From Hyaloperonospora brassicae (taxonomy: Eukaryota; Oomycota; Peronosporomycetes; Peronosporales; Peronosporaceae), in the NCBI GenBank assembly GCA_947650285.1, contig CANTFL010000491.1:36951-100950 (forward strand): DNA of 64,000 bases, written 5' to 3'. The position numbers were made by a program, and so were the translations under genes. Positions 11,801 to 23,114 of this stretch are shown here, piece after piece. Positions within the stretch are counted from its first letter, which is position 1, and every line of letters begins with the position of its first letter. A model generated the notes under the pieces. It saw nothing but the letters and a program-made list of their open reading frames with translations. It was not told the DNA's origin and did no database searches.

Positions 11801-12479
11801 CGTTAGCACGACTGCACAAGACCTCAGTGTAGCATATCACTGCACTGTGTAGAGTGCTCTTGGAGGATGTGCAGAAGTACAGGCAATGTCGAAGGTCCAC
11901 CGCTCGAATAAGTCGAGTGGGCCGGGACATGGATGCATTCCAAGCGGTGGAAATTCTAGGAAGAACTAACCGGTTGTCCAGAAACGACAACACGGATATC
12001 TTAGGTCGGCGGGGGAATCGACCGTAGAGGATCGGTACCTGACTGTGGTTGCTCAGCCACAGTCATAACACCTAGAGGGAATAATTCCCCACGTACTTGA
12101 GGAAGGAATTACTCAAGAGTTACTTGATGAAAGATTAGGCTCTCAGCAACCTGTGGAAACAAGTTCTCAGGAAAAAAATCGATACATTAGACGTCTTGGT
12201 CAATGACGCGTCAAGGGTAGGCCTTTATACGCTTAATCTGATTGTGCCTCCAAAGTTAATTTCGGAGATAAATCAATTGCCAACACTGGAACCAAAACGG
12301 TTCCTATGTGATCTGCGTACTGGATAAGTCAAGCAGATCTACATAATCATCACAGAGGATGAATATGTGACCGATATTCGGTCGGCAACAGTATTTGCTG
12401 AGAACGAACGGGTTTCAAGACGCTAATCGATGGACGAAAGTTTCCTTGATGATAAGACTCAAATTGAACGATACACGTC

Positions 12480-13383
12480 TCAATCCTGCGAGTCGCTTCA
12501 GGTAAATCTTTTGTATAAGGATCCGATCTGATTCAGGGATGTATTCCCTGAATCAGTACCATGAAAATTGCCTAAGGATAAAGGCAATCGACACGAGATC
12601 GATCTACAACCGGGCTCAAAGTATTGTGTCATGAAGCAGTGGCCACTACCTCGTGAACAAGTACTAGCAATCGACAAGCTCTTTGCCGACCGATTTGCAG
12701 CGGGCCATGTGAGGGATCCAACTTCCCCTCACAGCCCTCAGACCTTATGTGTGTGAAATGCCACAGGAGGATGGCGGATAGTGCACGCATTCAACAAGTT
12801 GAATGCTGCAACGGTACCGGCTTAGACGCCAATACCGAGGAAGAAGTTAATCATAGATAGTATGTCAAAGAGTACCATCTTCTCGTCCATGGATCGGAAG
12901 GACGGATTCTATCAGATCTTTATGTGTGAGCGGGACATCCCGTACACAGCAGTGAGCACCCCCAGCGGTATGCTGTGGGAGTGGCTAGTGATGTTACAGG
13001 GGCTGATTAATGCCCCTGCAACATTCAACAGATGTGTTACAAATCGGTTGAGACCGGTGCGAGACTTCGCACCGAGTTATTTCGACGATGTGTTCGTCCA
13101 TAGCCGTAATAGGGAAGGGAAAACGGACGTTGAAGTTCATAGAGCTCATGTTCGTCAGGTTCTTCAACTTACGCGCAAGCATAAGTTGTATGCCAACCTC
13201 AAGAAGTGTATATTCGCGGCTAGCAAAGTATCACTTTTTGGATGCATCGTGGGTAAACACGGCGTACGCCCTGACCCTATAAAGATCAAGGGGATCACCG
13301 ACTGGCCAGTCTCATTCAATGTCAAGGGGCTAGGGAAGTTCCTTGTGATAGCGGCGTACTTGCACAAGTACTCGCGCAACTAA
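12480..13383 (+). pseudogene. Copy A reverse transcriptase
   Basis: RNA-dependent DNA polymerase of the Gypsy element. Recognisable order: NRHEIDLQPGSKYC (about 12590), WPLPREQ, a GGWRIVHAFNKLNAATVPA block (12765-12820) and the open frame 12862-13383. That frame contains DGFYQIFM, the PSGMLWEWLVMLQGL strand, and the catalytic YFDD at 13078-13089 within SYFDDVFVHS. It continues to KHKLYANLKKC and GKHGVRPDP, the standard thumb region, then stops at TAA 13381. Earlier in-frame stops lie at 12754-12756 and 12822-12824. Catalytic residues are kept although the frame is not. Confidence 0.9.
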
Positions 13384-14007
13384 GCCGATAGAACCGTTCA
13401 TCTTTCGTGCTTGCTCAAGTAAAATGTGAAGTGGTCATGGAACACTGACTGTCAGCGTTCTCTTGAAAGCATCAAGTAAAGCTTGATGAAATTGCCCATA
13501 CTGACGATTGTATATCAGGACAGACCATTTTATATGGTCTGTGACGTCAGCAATTTTGCGAACGGATGTGCATTAATGCAATTTGATATAGATGGTGCAG
13601 AGCGCGCAACCTGCTATCAATCGCGTCAGCTGCAAACAGCTGAGCGTAATTACCCAGTGCATGACAAGAAAATTCTTGCCATGAAGTACGCACTTGCTAA
13701 GTTTCGTTTCTATCCCTTGGGAGATAGACCGTTCATCGTCTATAAGGACCATGCGTCACTATACACGGCCGTAAACTTCCTTCACCTCTCGCAATGAATG
13801 GAGATGTGGTTGTATTTCTTTGAGGAGTGTAACTTCTCTGTCGAATACAAGCCAGGTATACTTAATGTCGTCGTTGATGCGCTTTCGCACCGACCCGATT
13901 TTGAGCCGGGCGCGCAATCCAACAGTGAGGATAAGCCCACTGTTGATTTACTTACAGTCAGTGTCCCGTCGTCGTTAACGTTACTTGTCGAAGTAAGAAA
14001 TGTTTAA
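13384..14007 (+). pseudogene. Copy A RNase H
   Basis: Two adjacent open frames (13483-13797 and 13798-14007) separated by one TGA encode the RT-linked RNase H. FYMVCDVSNFANGCALMQ carries the first Asp, YPVHDKKILAMKYALAKFR the Glu/Lys helix (usual E replaced by K in DKKIL), FIVYKDHASLY the third acidic position, and VEYKPGILNVVVDALSHRPD the final Asp region. The domain would remove the RNA template after minus-strand synthesis. It is contiguous with the reverse transcriptase, as expected for Ty3/Gypsy. Confidence 0.9.
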
Positions 14008-14079
14008 GCAGGAGGTAATAATCTTCTACGCTTGGTGGGTCATCTGGTGAATCCAACTCGTAAATCATCGAAAGAGTTA

Positions 14080-15480
14080 TTGGCTTTGTACCATTTCTTA
14101 ACGGATCAGAACACAACACGCAACGGGTTTCTGTAATATACAGCCGTTGCCGGCGACAAGCCTCGTGTCGTCGTCCCCGGTCATAACAATTTGGGCTTGC
14201 GCATCATGTATCAGTGTCACTATGCCCCAACATGGCCACCGTGGTAAAGAAAAGACTCACCTTACGGTAAGTCGTGCCTTTTACAGGACCCGCCAGTTTC
14301 ATCTCGTGCGCAAGTACATGCGTTATTGCGTGGTTTGTCAACGAGTAAAGCCTAGTCATATATCACATGCACCCTTACAGCCTCTACTTGTCCCGGCAGA
14401 GTGCTGGTAGTCCGTTTCCATGGACTTTGTCTTCGAATTTCCCGAAGACGCTAACAAGAATAATGGTATTCTTGTGTTTGTTGACCGGTTCAGCAAGATG
14501 GTCCATATTGCTGCTGTACCCGAGTCGACCAAGGCTCAAGGTTGTGCTCGTTTCTTTCTCGACGCGGTCTTTAGACTCTACGGGTTACCCCGTGAACTCG
14601 TATCAGACTGTGATCCTCGGTTTACGGCGGAATTTTGGCAATCCGTGCTCCGTTCTCTCGGAACACGGTTGACGATGTCCACTTCTGACCATCCCGAAAC
14701 AGATGGTCAGAAGGAACGTGCGAACCGTGTCCTCGAAGAGATCCTTCGAGGATATGTCCACTCGTTCTCGAGTTGGAGCGACTTCCTACCGATCGTGGAA
14801 TTCGCCATCAATAATTCGGTGCATGCTTCAACCCAGCACACACTGTTCTTCGTGAATGGCTTACGCCATCTGAGTCCGCCCACCCTCTTAGAGTGTGACT
14901 CTTGGATAGGCGTGAGGGACTCGCTCGAGAAACAACCGTTCTGGCTCTGGATCATCATGTGTTGACGCCAACGTCGTCACGTATGATGCCAATGTTGATG
15001 AGATTGACATCGAAGAAGAAAACCATCTCAATAATAGCGATGGCGCTATTATTGAGTCAGATGATGATGACGATGCTGGAATTTTCAGCACCGCCAACGA
15101 CTATTCCAGAGAGGATGACGACACCCTCGCTGATTAACAGAGATAGGAGAGGAATCTAGCTACAGTTCGCACAAGGCGAGCTGAACAAAGCAATTTATCG
15201 TTAGCAGAAGGATTTCTGCTGACTTGAGAAGAAGTGGTCCGTTTCGTGCAGGACTTTATCGCTCACGCGGTGCACCGGCAAAAACGTAACGCTGACAAGA
15301 ATGAAAGAGCAAATGTTCTTCCATTTATTGAAGGCGATTTATTCCTACTTTCTTCGGTAAATCTACCTAGACACGTAGTGACTAACGTGGGCAGGAGTAA
15401 ACTACTGCCCAAGAATATCGGTACCTTTCGTGTGCTGCGACGACAAGGCAACACATAACGATCTAGCTGCCACTTAGGAT
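14080..15480 (+). pseudogene. Copy A integrase
   Basis: Integrase with HHCC finger, catalytic core and C-terminal domain. The finger region is frameshifted (14147-14410; CVVCQRVKP remains). The core is one clean frame, 14420-14965: first Asp in MDFVFEFPED, second in LVSDCDPRFTAEFW, Glu in TDGQKERANR (copy B and element C have T for this K). A later segment 15234-15458 ends in LLPKNIGTFRVLRRQ, corresponding to the GPF/Y module. An acidic stretch at 15000-15130 separates the two. The catalytic triad is intact, yet the protein is split by several stops. Confidence 0.9.
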
Positions 15481-15491
15481 GCGTGCGCATC

Positions 15492-17251
15492 CTACGTTTT
15501 ACATGGGGCGTCTCCGCCTGTACTGTCAGTACAAGACTTCTTCATACGATGGAAATATGCCCCACGTTCAATAATCTCCATGCGATTCTTGCTCTCGCTC
15601 TTGGCGTTCAGCCTGGTCGCGTAGTAAAGATACCTCTTCACTCGACTAAAAGATCTCCTTGCGAGCTGTCACCAGCTTTTCAACGAGGGAACTTACATCC
15701 CGCTCTACTTGAAGCTGTGCGGATGCGTAATCAGCACGATCCTTCGCACGATCAGCCTCACAATCCTTGCATTGCTTCCGCACAGAATCGGTCAGAGCAT
15801 AGCGTCCGTCCCTCTCGTGCTCCAAATCCTCGAGCAATTAAGCGATTGGTTGACCCATCTCATGTTGGTCGAGATGATTAGTTGTACGACTTGGAGAAGT
15901 TTTCCCTCCTCCTCTACATCCGTTGGTGGACTCTCACGGTGGTCAATGCTTCCTCGTGGATCGTGTCTTGAACCACCGTGACGATTCAGGATCAAGGACG
16001 AGTTACCTCGTCCAGTGGCGGGGGTACCCACCCTCGTGGAACAGCTGGGAGCCCCTCTCTCAGCTGATGATGGATGTGGCCGGTCTCGTCGAGCAATACG
16101 ATGAGATGCACCCTTTGATGATGGAGGGACATCGCCGTACGAACGCCCGGCGCATTTGTAAAGGCATTGCAAAGTCTCAATCGCTTGACGAATCTCGGAC
16201 GAGATGCGACTGATTAGGGAGGAGAGCTTTCCTAGGGGCACATCCAGAGTTGTCGGCACAACTCTGACAATTCTCTACCCACGAGAGACAAGGTAGACCT
16301 GCCTCTAGAGACAATCGGGGCAATTCAAACCGATCGCCAGTTCGCAACTTCTGTTCAAATCTATTGAGAGATGAAATAAGTTTGTTCAGCCAAGCCTCAC
16401 GGCCGACATTGTCAATGTGGCCGATAAAATAGTTCCACGCTTTCATCAACAAAACTTAGTCTCGGTCGCGGTTGCCGTTGTATTATCGATGTATGAAAAA
16501 GACGTCGATATAAAACTCATCTTTAATGCAATAAGCACCCGCACTGACATCAAGACCATGGAGGATTGAAAAATCAAAACGTGGGATCCGACAACTCTTA
16601 GTGGTATATCTATATCACTCTCTCAGAGTGTCTAAGGCAGGCATCCATGGCTTGTTCTCTGGATCATATCATAACGCGTTACGATCCTGCACCTCTTTCG
16701 TAGCGCCGACGTAAGTACTGTCACTACGAACGACGCAATCACTGGGATTGTTGCGGATACGATGATTCTGCGAAGAGTCATCGGCATCGTCACGATAGCT
16801 TATGTACTCACGTTTCTCACGCGCATCATATGAATGCGAGTGCGATCGGTTCTATCCCCGCGACGAGTCCTCGAACTCATCGGACTAGCCAAACATACCA
16901 TGGCGCAGGGTCTTATCGAGGCTACCACGAGGCTTAGCAGTCGTCTTTGCCGCAACCACATCATTACGGCCGAGCTTTGCGAGCGACTTCGAGTAGGACG
17001 GGGGGCGACTAACTCGAATAGACAGCCCATTTTTCGGAGTCGACGTCCATGGGACCACCACCCGCAGCAGAAGATGAGGATGAAGAAGCTGCACATGGAT
17101 GACCACGTGCACCTGCAACATTGTGTGTTGTCGGCTGAGTATCAACAGCAGCAGACGATGAAACACCTGCTGCCGAGTCTTGGTTTGCTTATTCTCGGTC
17201 TGCACGCATTCGTGCAGCCGCTCCAGACGCGGCCTTGCTCGCGAAGCGCAT
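15492..17251 (-). pseudogene. Copy A antisense ORF (coiled-coil C terminus)
   Basis: Minus-strand coding text starts at an ATG (17251), about 145 bp inside the 3' LTR. The N terminus (MRFASKAASGAAARMRADRE, then NQDSAAG, VAGARG, SSSSAAGGGPMD) matches the order in element D (MRSARKTASKSAARISEAEE, DTQDSAAG, IVAGAC). Then come a 91-codon open frame at 16177-16452, a 155-codon frame at 15792-16259, and a coiled-coil tail (15646-15837: EHERDGRYALTDSVRK, DRADYASAQLQVERDV). It ends with ERGAYFHRMKKSCTDS-type text and a stop near 15492. Stops and shifts break it. No known domain was recognised. The N-terminal and middle parts lie beyond pol, so they are not a shadow of a sense protein. Confidence 0.65.
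15923..16213 (+). pseudogene. Copy A chromodomain at the pol C terminus
   Basis: An open frame of 96 codons contains the chromodomain core FLVDRVLNHRDDSG, then SYLVQWRGYPPSWNSWEPL, then LVEQYDE. The aromatic cage positions and WEP motif are those of chromoviral Gypsy elements, where this domain directs integration to modified chromatin. It is out of frame with the upstream integrase tail. A long open frame (15792-16259) runs on the opposite strand over the same bases; see the antisense ORF. Confidence 0.9.
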
Positions 17252-17317
17252 GGAAAAACTCGTCGCGCGCTGAAAAATGGAATGAGAAAGAAAATACCAA
17301 TTATTACTCCCTTTCCC

Positions 17318-17392
17318 CAAAGTGACACGACGGTGGTCACTTTGTCACCAATCAATTCAATCACTCACTATAGTGACCGATGGTAAGGGGGG
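17318..17392. promoter_or_regulatory. Palindromes and polypurine tract before copy A 3' LTR
   Basis: A polypurine tract (GGTAAGGGGGG, 17382-17392) precedes the LTR start at 17396 and would prime plus-strand synthesis. Just upstream are two palindromes: AAGTGAC..GTCACTT (about 17320-17343) and TCACTATAGTGA (about 17366-17377). The second recurs at the same place in D (63078-63090) and, in altered form, in C (59990-60010). This interval is also immediately upstream of the antisense ORF start. Confidence 0.6.
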
Positions 17393-17395
17393 TTA

Positions 17396-17854
17396 TGTAA
17401 GGGGGTGAGCACGCCACATAAAATTGATACGAATGTATCACTTTTTGAATATTATTCATTTCGATAATATTCAATCGACATTACTCGAGAAGATTTGGTT
17501 TTGGCGATATATAACCCCTGAGGGTGACATTCTTGCGTAATCCACTTATTGGTTGATGTAGACGCTACACAACTAAATTAACCACCAATCGCTGATGAAT
17601 GCGCGCAATGGGTGGTGATCAAGAGTCCCACATAGGAGCTTGTAGTTTACTATAGTTAGACCAAGACAAAGAGCATTACAAAACAACATATATTTATTGA
17701 ATATTAGTTCACCTTTCTCTAAAACATAGCCTACAAATTCTTTTCCCTTTGGTTACACTTTTCAACACGTGGGCTTGACGTCGGGAGCACGCACCCTTTC
17801 TTATTGTCAACACAGGGTCTTGTAAGTCATCTGGTAAGGGCGTTCTTCGTTACA
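17396..17854 (+). repeat. Copy A 3' LTR, chimeric
   Basis: The 459-bp LTR begins TGTAAGGGGG. Bases 17396 to about 17660 are about 99 percent identical to the matching part of copy B's 3' LTR (24370-24634). After TAGACCAAGAC the two abruptly diverge, and only a GACGTCGGGAGCACGCA block near 17776 can still be aligned. The LTR ends in TTACA. It differs by roughly 8 percent from the 5' LTR over the first 240 bp. Confidence 0.85.
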
Positions 17855-18755
17855 GGGTGGCCCAGATAACATACTATATGCCGTCCTCAGAAACATTTGG
17901 CCAAGATGATTGATATATTTCATCGATCGAATTCCGATAGCAATAGTTTAACCTTGTCATTTGGAGAGATCTACGTTGTAGCTGGTATAAATATGTCGCC
18001 AATGTAAGATCATCTGCTTATCACTGATGGCGATCGATATATCTTTAATTATTCTTCCGTAAACACGTCTGTCAATCTGAGTTGACCCGTTGCAGTTGAA
18101 TTTATATTCTCGCCGATCTTTAAGTATCCATACAAAGCGTTATCAATCTGTCGCTAGTACATCTGTGGGGAGTTTTTAACCTAAAAGGCATCCTTGACAA
18201 CTCAAAATGACCTGACGGGGTAATCAGCGCAGACCATCCTTGCCCATTATGTAATTTTTACGACCCAAAATCCACTAGCCTTGTCCAAGTAATATTTCCA
18301 TATATCTTTGTCCATGTCTTGCAGCAACTTGCTGATAACCGGAATAAAGTATACCATCAGCCGTGTAAGCTGATTAGCACACATAAAGTTAACATTACCT
18401 GATGTCTTCGCCGTTTTTTAATGATCACAGCTTTTGGTAACACCCATGGCGATAACAAGGGTCGAATGATTTTTTCTAAAAACAATCTTCTAATTAGATG
18501 TGCCAATTTCTCGTAAAATTGGTTGCAACTGGCCTTACACGCTGTGAAATCGGATTCTCCCACGTACATCGATATCGCATACAGCGCCGCGTGCGGCAGG
18601 GGAAAATCATTGCCTTTTGAAATCAACAGGTGCTTATATTTCCATATTAACTGTCGCAACCTCTCTTGATCGCAGGTCAATGGAACATCAGGATATCCAA
18701 CTTGTACATGGTCTATCGTTATCTCGATCGACGATGTTGCTATTTCCTGTAGCAC
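17855..18755 (-). pseudogene. H1 reverse transcriptase (5' part, before copy A)
   Basis: The minus-strand frame 18357-18755 carries VQVGYPDVPLTCDQERLRQL, FYEKLAHLIRRLF, and IIRPLLSPWVLPKAVIIKK, an order typical of the fingers of oomycete Gypsy reverse transcriptases. Left of 18357 the text continues with QLTRLMVY (about 18365), LDKASGFWVV and QIDNALYGYL. The catalytic box at about 17998-18009 reads YIGD instead of YxDD, so one metal-binding Asp is lost. The domain is cut at 17854 by copy A and resumes left of 9801. Confidence 0.8.
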
Positions 18756-19559
18756 AGCTTGGTGTTGCTAAAAATCTACGGCGAATAATTACCTTCTTCA
18801 CAATAATACTATGGTGGATAAAATGGCTCTTCTTCCTTCGAGTCCCCGCCGTCTGTAACTATAAATATTCCTTGTACTAGTCGATCAGACTGGTCTGTCA
18901 GTCCACGACCTTGAAACTCGCTATATTTTACTTCGATCGCGTTCGATTGATGGATAACTGGTCTTTGTAACGGATCAGTTGTTCTACGTTCGACCTCCTC
19001 GCTAAACGTCCGAAGGTCTTACACACAGCCTTGACCGCACATGTCTCTTTCGTCGACCTTCGATCTCTGCCTTTATCGCAGCTCAGCGTAGATAGCTCCT
19101 CGATCTCTCTTGTATCTTCAACGTCCTCTACCTGTTTCTTTGACCGACTTAGAATTCGCGTCGTCCTTGTTTGTGCCGGATGGTTTACCAATGGTCACGT
19201 GTATGTTATAATCTATCCCGCCTCCCGCTCTACCGTAGCTTTGTACGTTAACGTCTGCCATTTGTTAATCGTCTCAATCTAACCAACACATATCCTGGAG
19301 ATCGAGGTATAATGTTCTATGTCATTCTTAAGGCCAACGGGACGCCATAATGTAGCACCAGTTTGTGTACCTACGTTTGTAAGCTGCAGGAACACGATTT
19401 TGCCTGGTTCGGCGTCACCGTAGGCACCTAAGCAATGTCTTGCCTCACCCACAGTTCGGACTTTGGAGGATTGGTCCCGATCCTAACTTCGGTCGACATG
19501 ACGGTTGAAATACTTACATGCTGATTGTTACGATTTTCCGCGGATTTTTTCGATGTGTA

Positions 19560-20000
19560 TGGTGGTCTACGTCCTTCCAAAATTATCTAAACTTCGTCCG
19601 GCAGGCATAGTGTTTCATCGGCCAGATCCAAACGGATACTTGCCGTACCATTAAAACACATGCCCATTATGGGTCCTTGCCGCTCTTGATCCCCAATCCA
19701 TACGACGAAGTACTACATTAGAGATCCTCCCAATGTGACCTTGATCTTGGTTCGCCTCGCCGTCATGCATGTATTTCCCGATCCTAACACATTCCTGTGT
19801 CCGACTTTCGTCAATTACGTAACCCACCTTACGAGCAAAGGTAGTGTTTATAAATAATTTTTCTGCGCCAAAGTCAAACTAAATGGTGACCTTCTCGTTG
19901 TTGATCTTGCCTACAGGATTGGATTGTTTAAATTACTTTCCCGGAGTATGATACTTCCAATACCCGCGCGATTCCGCCGGGGCGAGATCAAGTTCCATGT
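19560..20000 (-). pseudogene. H1 aspartic protease (degraded)
   Basis: The minus strand at about 19990-19840 gives SRGYWKYHTPGK, GKINNEKVTI, and FDFGAE at the active-site position (usual DSGAE, Ser changed to Phe), then NTTFARKVGYVIDES. Later text is frameshifted but keeps MDWG and LDLAD-like remnants near 19640. Position between gag and reverse transcriptase is correct for Gypsy. The enzyme would be inactive. Confidence 0.7.
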
Positions 20001-20149
20001 TCATTGGGATCAAGTACTTTTGTCCACTCATTTTATACTTGAGATCGAAGAGACAAAAGAAGACCCACCACATATGTTAGCAATAGGATAGATCGGATCG
20101 TTTGACACTTGGCCTCTCTTTTGCCGCTCAAAATGCGTAAATGCAAAGC

Positions 20150-22900
20150 CTAAAATGCTCGGCTCGTACTAGATTTTAAACCAGCGAGCGTCCCAGTTTA
20201 ACATCTCTTTGAATTTATGCACCAACATTCCGGCATGCTTTCTGGGCACATACCACTTGCAGATCGGATTGCAGAATTTCTCCTTGGGGCATTTGCCACG
20301 GGCATGTTTCTTTCCACAAACTGCAGAAACATGTAGGCGCTTGTCCGACGAATGTCCTTTGCAGCCACACTTCTGGCACGCCGGTCTCTTTCAGAGCCCA
20401 TGACCGTCATGGTTTTCTTATCCGAATCGAGTGTGCGCTTTACTTTTTGTAATGCAATCTGCACTGCCTTCCTGACGCTTCTCACCTAGATCCGCACCTT
20501 GATCTCCCAAATTCTTTATACGACCTATGGTCACGGCCACAAAGCATTCCGCTGTTCTTTTTTTCCATGCTATCCAAAAGATCTGCATCTGATCTACTGT
20601 CTTTAATCTCCAAACGAAGGGTTCTCACTGCGCGAACTGGCTTCGTCGGTGGGAGGAGAAAGGATGGTGTAGGTAGCGCTTAAAATTTTCCGATCCTGTA
20701 GATGATCAGAACTGTCTGTTCTTCATACGCTGGTGAGCGCGAAACGTCTCGTCTATCTCATCTGCGTCTTCCAACCTTATCAACGCCAATTATTTAATCG
20801 GATCGCGATCTTTAAGCTTGCTGAACTAGTGTTTCACATGTTCAAGATGTACATCCCGCGATCCGTCTTGAATCCATATCGTTCCCCTTATTTTCGCGAC
20901 ATTAAGACGAAACATACATTCCACTGACATTTCCTTCGAAAGATTCTTTGCATGGTCATATTAGCTTCCGACCTACATATCATTTCCCCCAGAACGTACG
21001 AGAAACCTCTTCAGAAGGTTCTTCCATAAGCGACGAGTAGATCATCTCAGCTGGTTGAACTAGTTCCGTGCCGGACCTGTGAGGAGATCTCCGAACACTA
21101 AACAATTATCATCCTCTGAAGCTTAGTCCGTATGGATGCTGACTGGAACTTGCCGATCCAGCTTCTGGCCCAATCTTTAATCCCTGTCATTAATGTTGAA
21201 TTCCTTCAGTTCTGCGGTCGCAGACATCCGAATCCGCGGAGCGCTAAGTCCACCACCAAGCGCCGTTTCCGCAGCTGCTACCAGTGGCTGTCTGGAATCG
21301 TCGTGTCTGGAGCGGTTGTAATCGTCTCTTTCTGTGTAATATGCATCCGATCTTTCTGGATGCGATCCGACCGACTCCATATCGACATCTGGGACGTATG
21401 TCTCCTGCTTTCCCGTTCGTCTCACAGTCTGACATAAAGACTGCTTGGCGGGCCTTTTCACGTTATTTTTGCTGGAAACGTCTCATTTCAGCTGAAAAAA
21501 CGTCTGTAGTGGTTCTAAGATGTCTATAATTGTGTCTTCCTGACGCAAGCAGCTGCCGAGTGCGACTCGCCATTGACCCTAACCATGCGATCTCGCAGAT
21601 GAGTTGCCCCACTTGGGCCTAGCGCCATCCATGACTTCCAATCGATTCCTATCATTCGATCTCTGACATGGCCGATGCGTACTGCGATGATCCAGTGTGA
21701 CATCATTTCGGGGCATTTGCGATATCCAGAACCGCTAGACGCTCTTACATTCACACGTCAACGGGATCATCCTATCATACAGGGACAGGGACGACACGTC
21801 TTCATTACTTGGTCTTGTTAACAATCCAGTAACTTCTTTGCGTCTTACACCCCCGCGACAAATTCTGCATCCCGTAGCATCTGGATAATCCCGTTGATGC
21901 CTTCCATCGTGTTTAATGCTGTCGCTATAGCTGAGATCGGGCCTTGATCCTCTAGATCAGCTGGGGATTCGAAATAATTCGCACCGAGTCGCTTGACAGC
22001 AACGTCTTAAGCCCCTACCAATGACTTTTCCTCTATCAGAAGATTCAATTGCAACACTTCCGCTCTCTACTCTTCTTTCGCAACCTTGAACGTCCGGTAC
22101 TCAACATTTATGGCGCGATCACGTTGTTTAGGCTCCGACGCTAATTCCTTTGTCGTTGCCACGTTGGAATCTTTTTATTTGACATCACTAAAGTGGTCTT
22201 GTGTGGATGTTGTTCAGTTTTTACCAAATTATTTCTACCCCGCAAATCATGCTTCGTAGCAGGATCCGCTTTAGTCCCCAGGGACCTCAGGAGGTGGTCG
22301 AGGGTTCTGTTCAAAATCGAGTTATCGAATCCCCTCTTTAATTTTCTTGTCACCAGAGCCCCATCGAAAACTCTGATGAATTTAGAATCTTTCAGACTAA
22401 CAAGTCTTTGGCAAATCCTTGGACTTCGACGCTTACATCCCTGGTTCAGTTTAAATCTTCAAATCTTCACCCAGGGACTCACGGTGAAATCCCGAGTCGC
22501 CAGAAGATTCAGTAAACACGCGCACCATTGTGGTGGAGTGGTGATCGCCCTTTTGAGGAGTCGATCTCAACTCTGACTGGCTCCCGGAAGACCGACCTAC
22601 CGAAGGGGTAATCCGATTACGTGTTTTATACTTCACTCACCTTTTGTCATCTTTGGTGGGGCGGGTTGCAATATTTCAAATGAACTCGTGTCGATGGAAA
22701 AGTTGATCGTGTTTGCGATGGGGTTGAGGTTTGATATCGTTGTGCCAATCTTCACACCGCGATCGGGGTTGACGCAATCCCATGGAATTCTCCACAGGAT
22801 CACTTGTATAATTGTAGAGTTCTCGATAAGAGTCGCGCAGATCTGTACCAGATCGCCTTGTCCAAATGTAGACGCTTGATCGCGAGCCTTCTGACCACTT
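20150..22900 (-). pseudogene. H1 gag with double zinc knuckle
   Basis: Minus-strand gag. The frame 21177-21461 contains YVPDVDMESVGSHPERSDAY and ends in MSATAELKEFNINDRD, which leads to ARSWIGKFQSA, the start of the capsid domain. Much of the capsid (20450-21120) is unreadable. The nucleocapsid at about 20255-20385 reads CQKCGCKGHSSDKR, then AVCGKKHARGKCPKEKF: two CCHC knuckles, the first missing its last Cys (Arg). It continues KWYVPRKHAGMLVHKFKEML before a stop near 20173. Upstream (22100-22900) fragments are probably the gag N terminus and leader. Confidence 0.7.
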
Positions 22901-23114
22901 AAGCCGTCTTGAGATCTTGCACTTTTTTATTATACCTGTTCGCTGCGTACGATCACAGTTGGGGGTGTTGCTTGATATTTCTTGATCATTGGCCAAACAA
23001 TCCTGTGATATCACTTGATTAAAGTGTGCGGTGTATTTGACGTCTTTTGGTCAATAATCCAACCCGGTAGAGAAGTCGACACGTGTACTTCGAAGAAAAT
23101 TAGAGTCTGTTTAG
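22640..23114 (-). other. H1 5' leader
   Basis: Between the 5' LTR and gag, the minus strand aligns with the leader copies at 2930-3480 and 40800-41370. It has an ACCGGGTTGGATTATTGACC block near 23060, AGACGGCTTAAGTGGTCAGA near 22890, and GCAACCCGCCCCACCAAAGA ending in AAAGGTGAGTG at about 22645. The last part (GGTGAGT) resembles a splice donor, so a spliced leader is possible but unproven. Confidence 0.6.

Larger units (their letters stand above)
9801..17854 (+). mobile_element. Copy A: lineage-T Ty3/Gypsy retrotransposon inserted in H1 pol
   Basis: The 8054-bp element starts TGTAAC (9801) and ends TTACA (17854). Order: truncated 5' LTR (9801 to about 10148), gag, protease, reverse transcriptase, RNase H, integrase, chromodomain, polypurine tract, 3' LTR. 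An antisense ORF overlaps the 3' third. All frames carry stops. The 5' LTR has lost its U5 end and the primer-binding site, so the copy cannot prime reverse transcription. Flanks (TGTTG left, GGGTG right) are at best a decayed 5-bp duplication. Internally it is nearly identical, in inverted orientation, to copy B. Confidence 0.95.

Noticed and set aside
16834..17325. 163-codon plus-strand ORF at the end of copy A (and its mirror in B)
   Set aside because: It lies after the chromodomain and opposite the antisense ORF's N terminus. Its counterpart in C and D is not open, whereas the minus-strand protein is recognisable in D.
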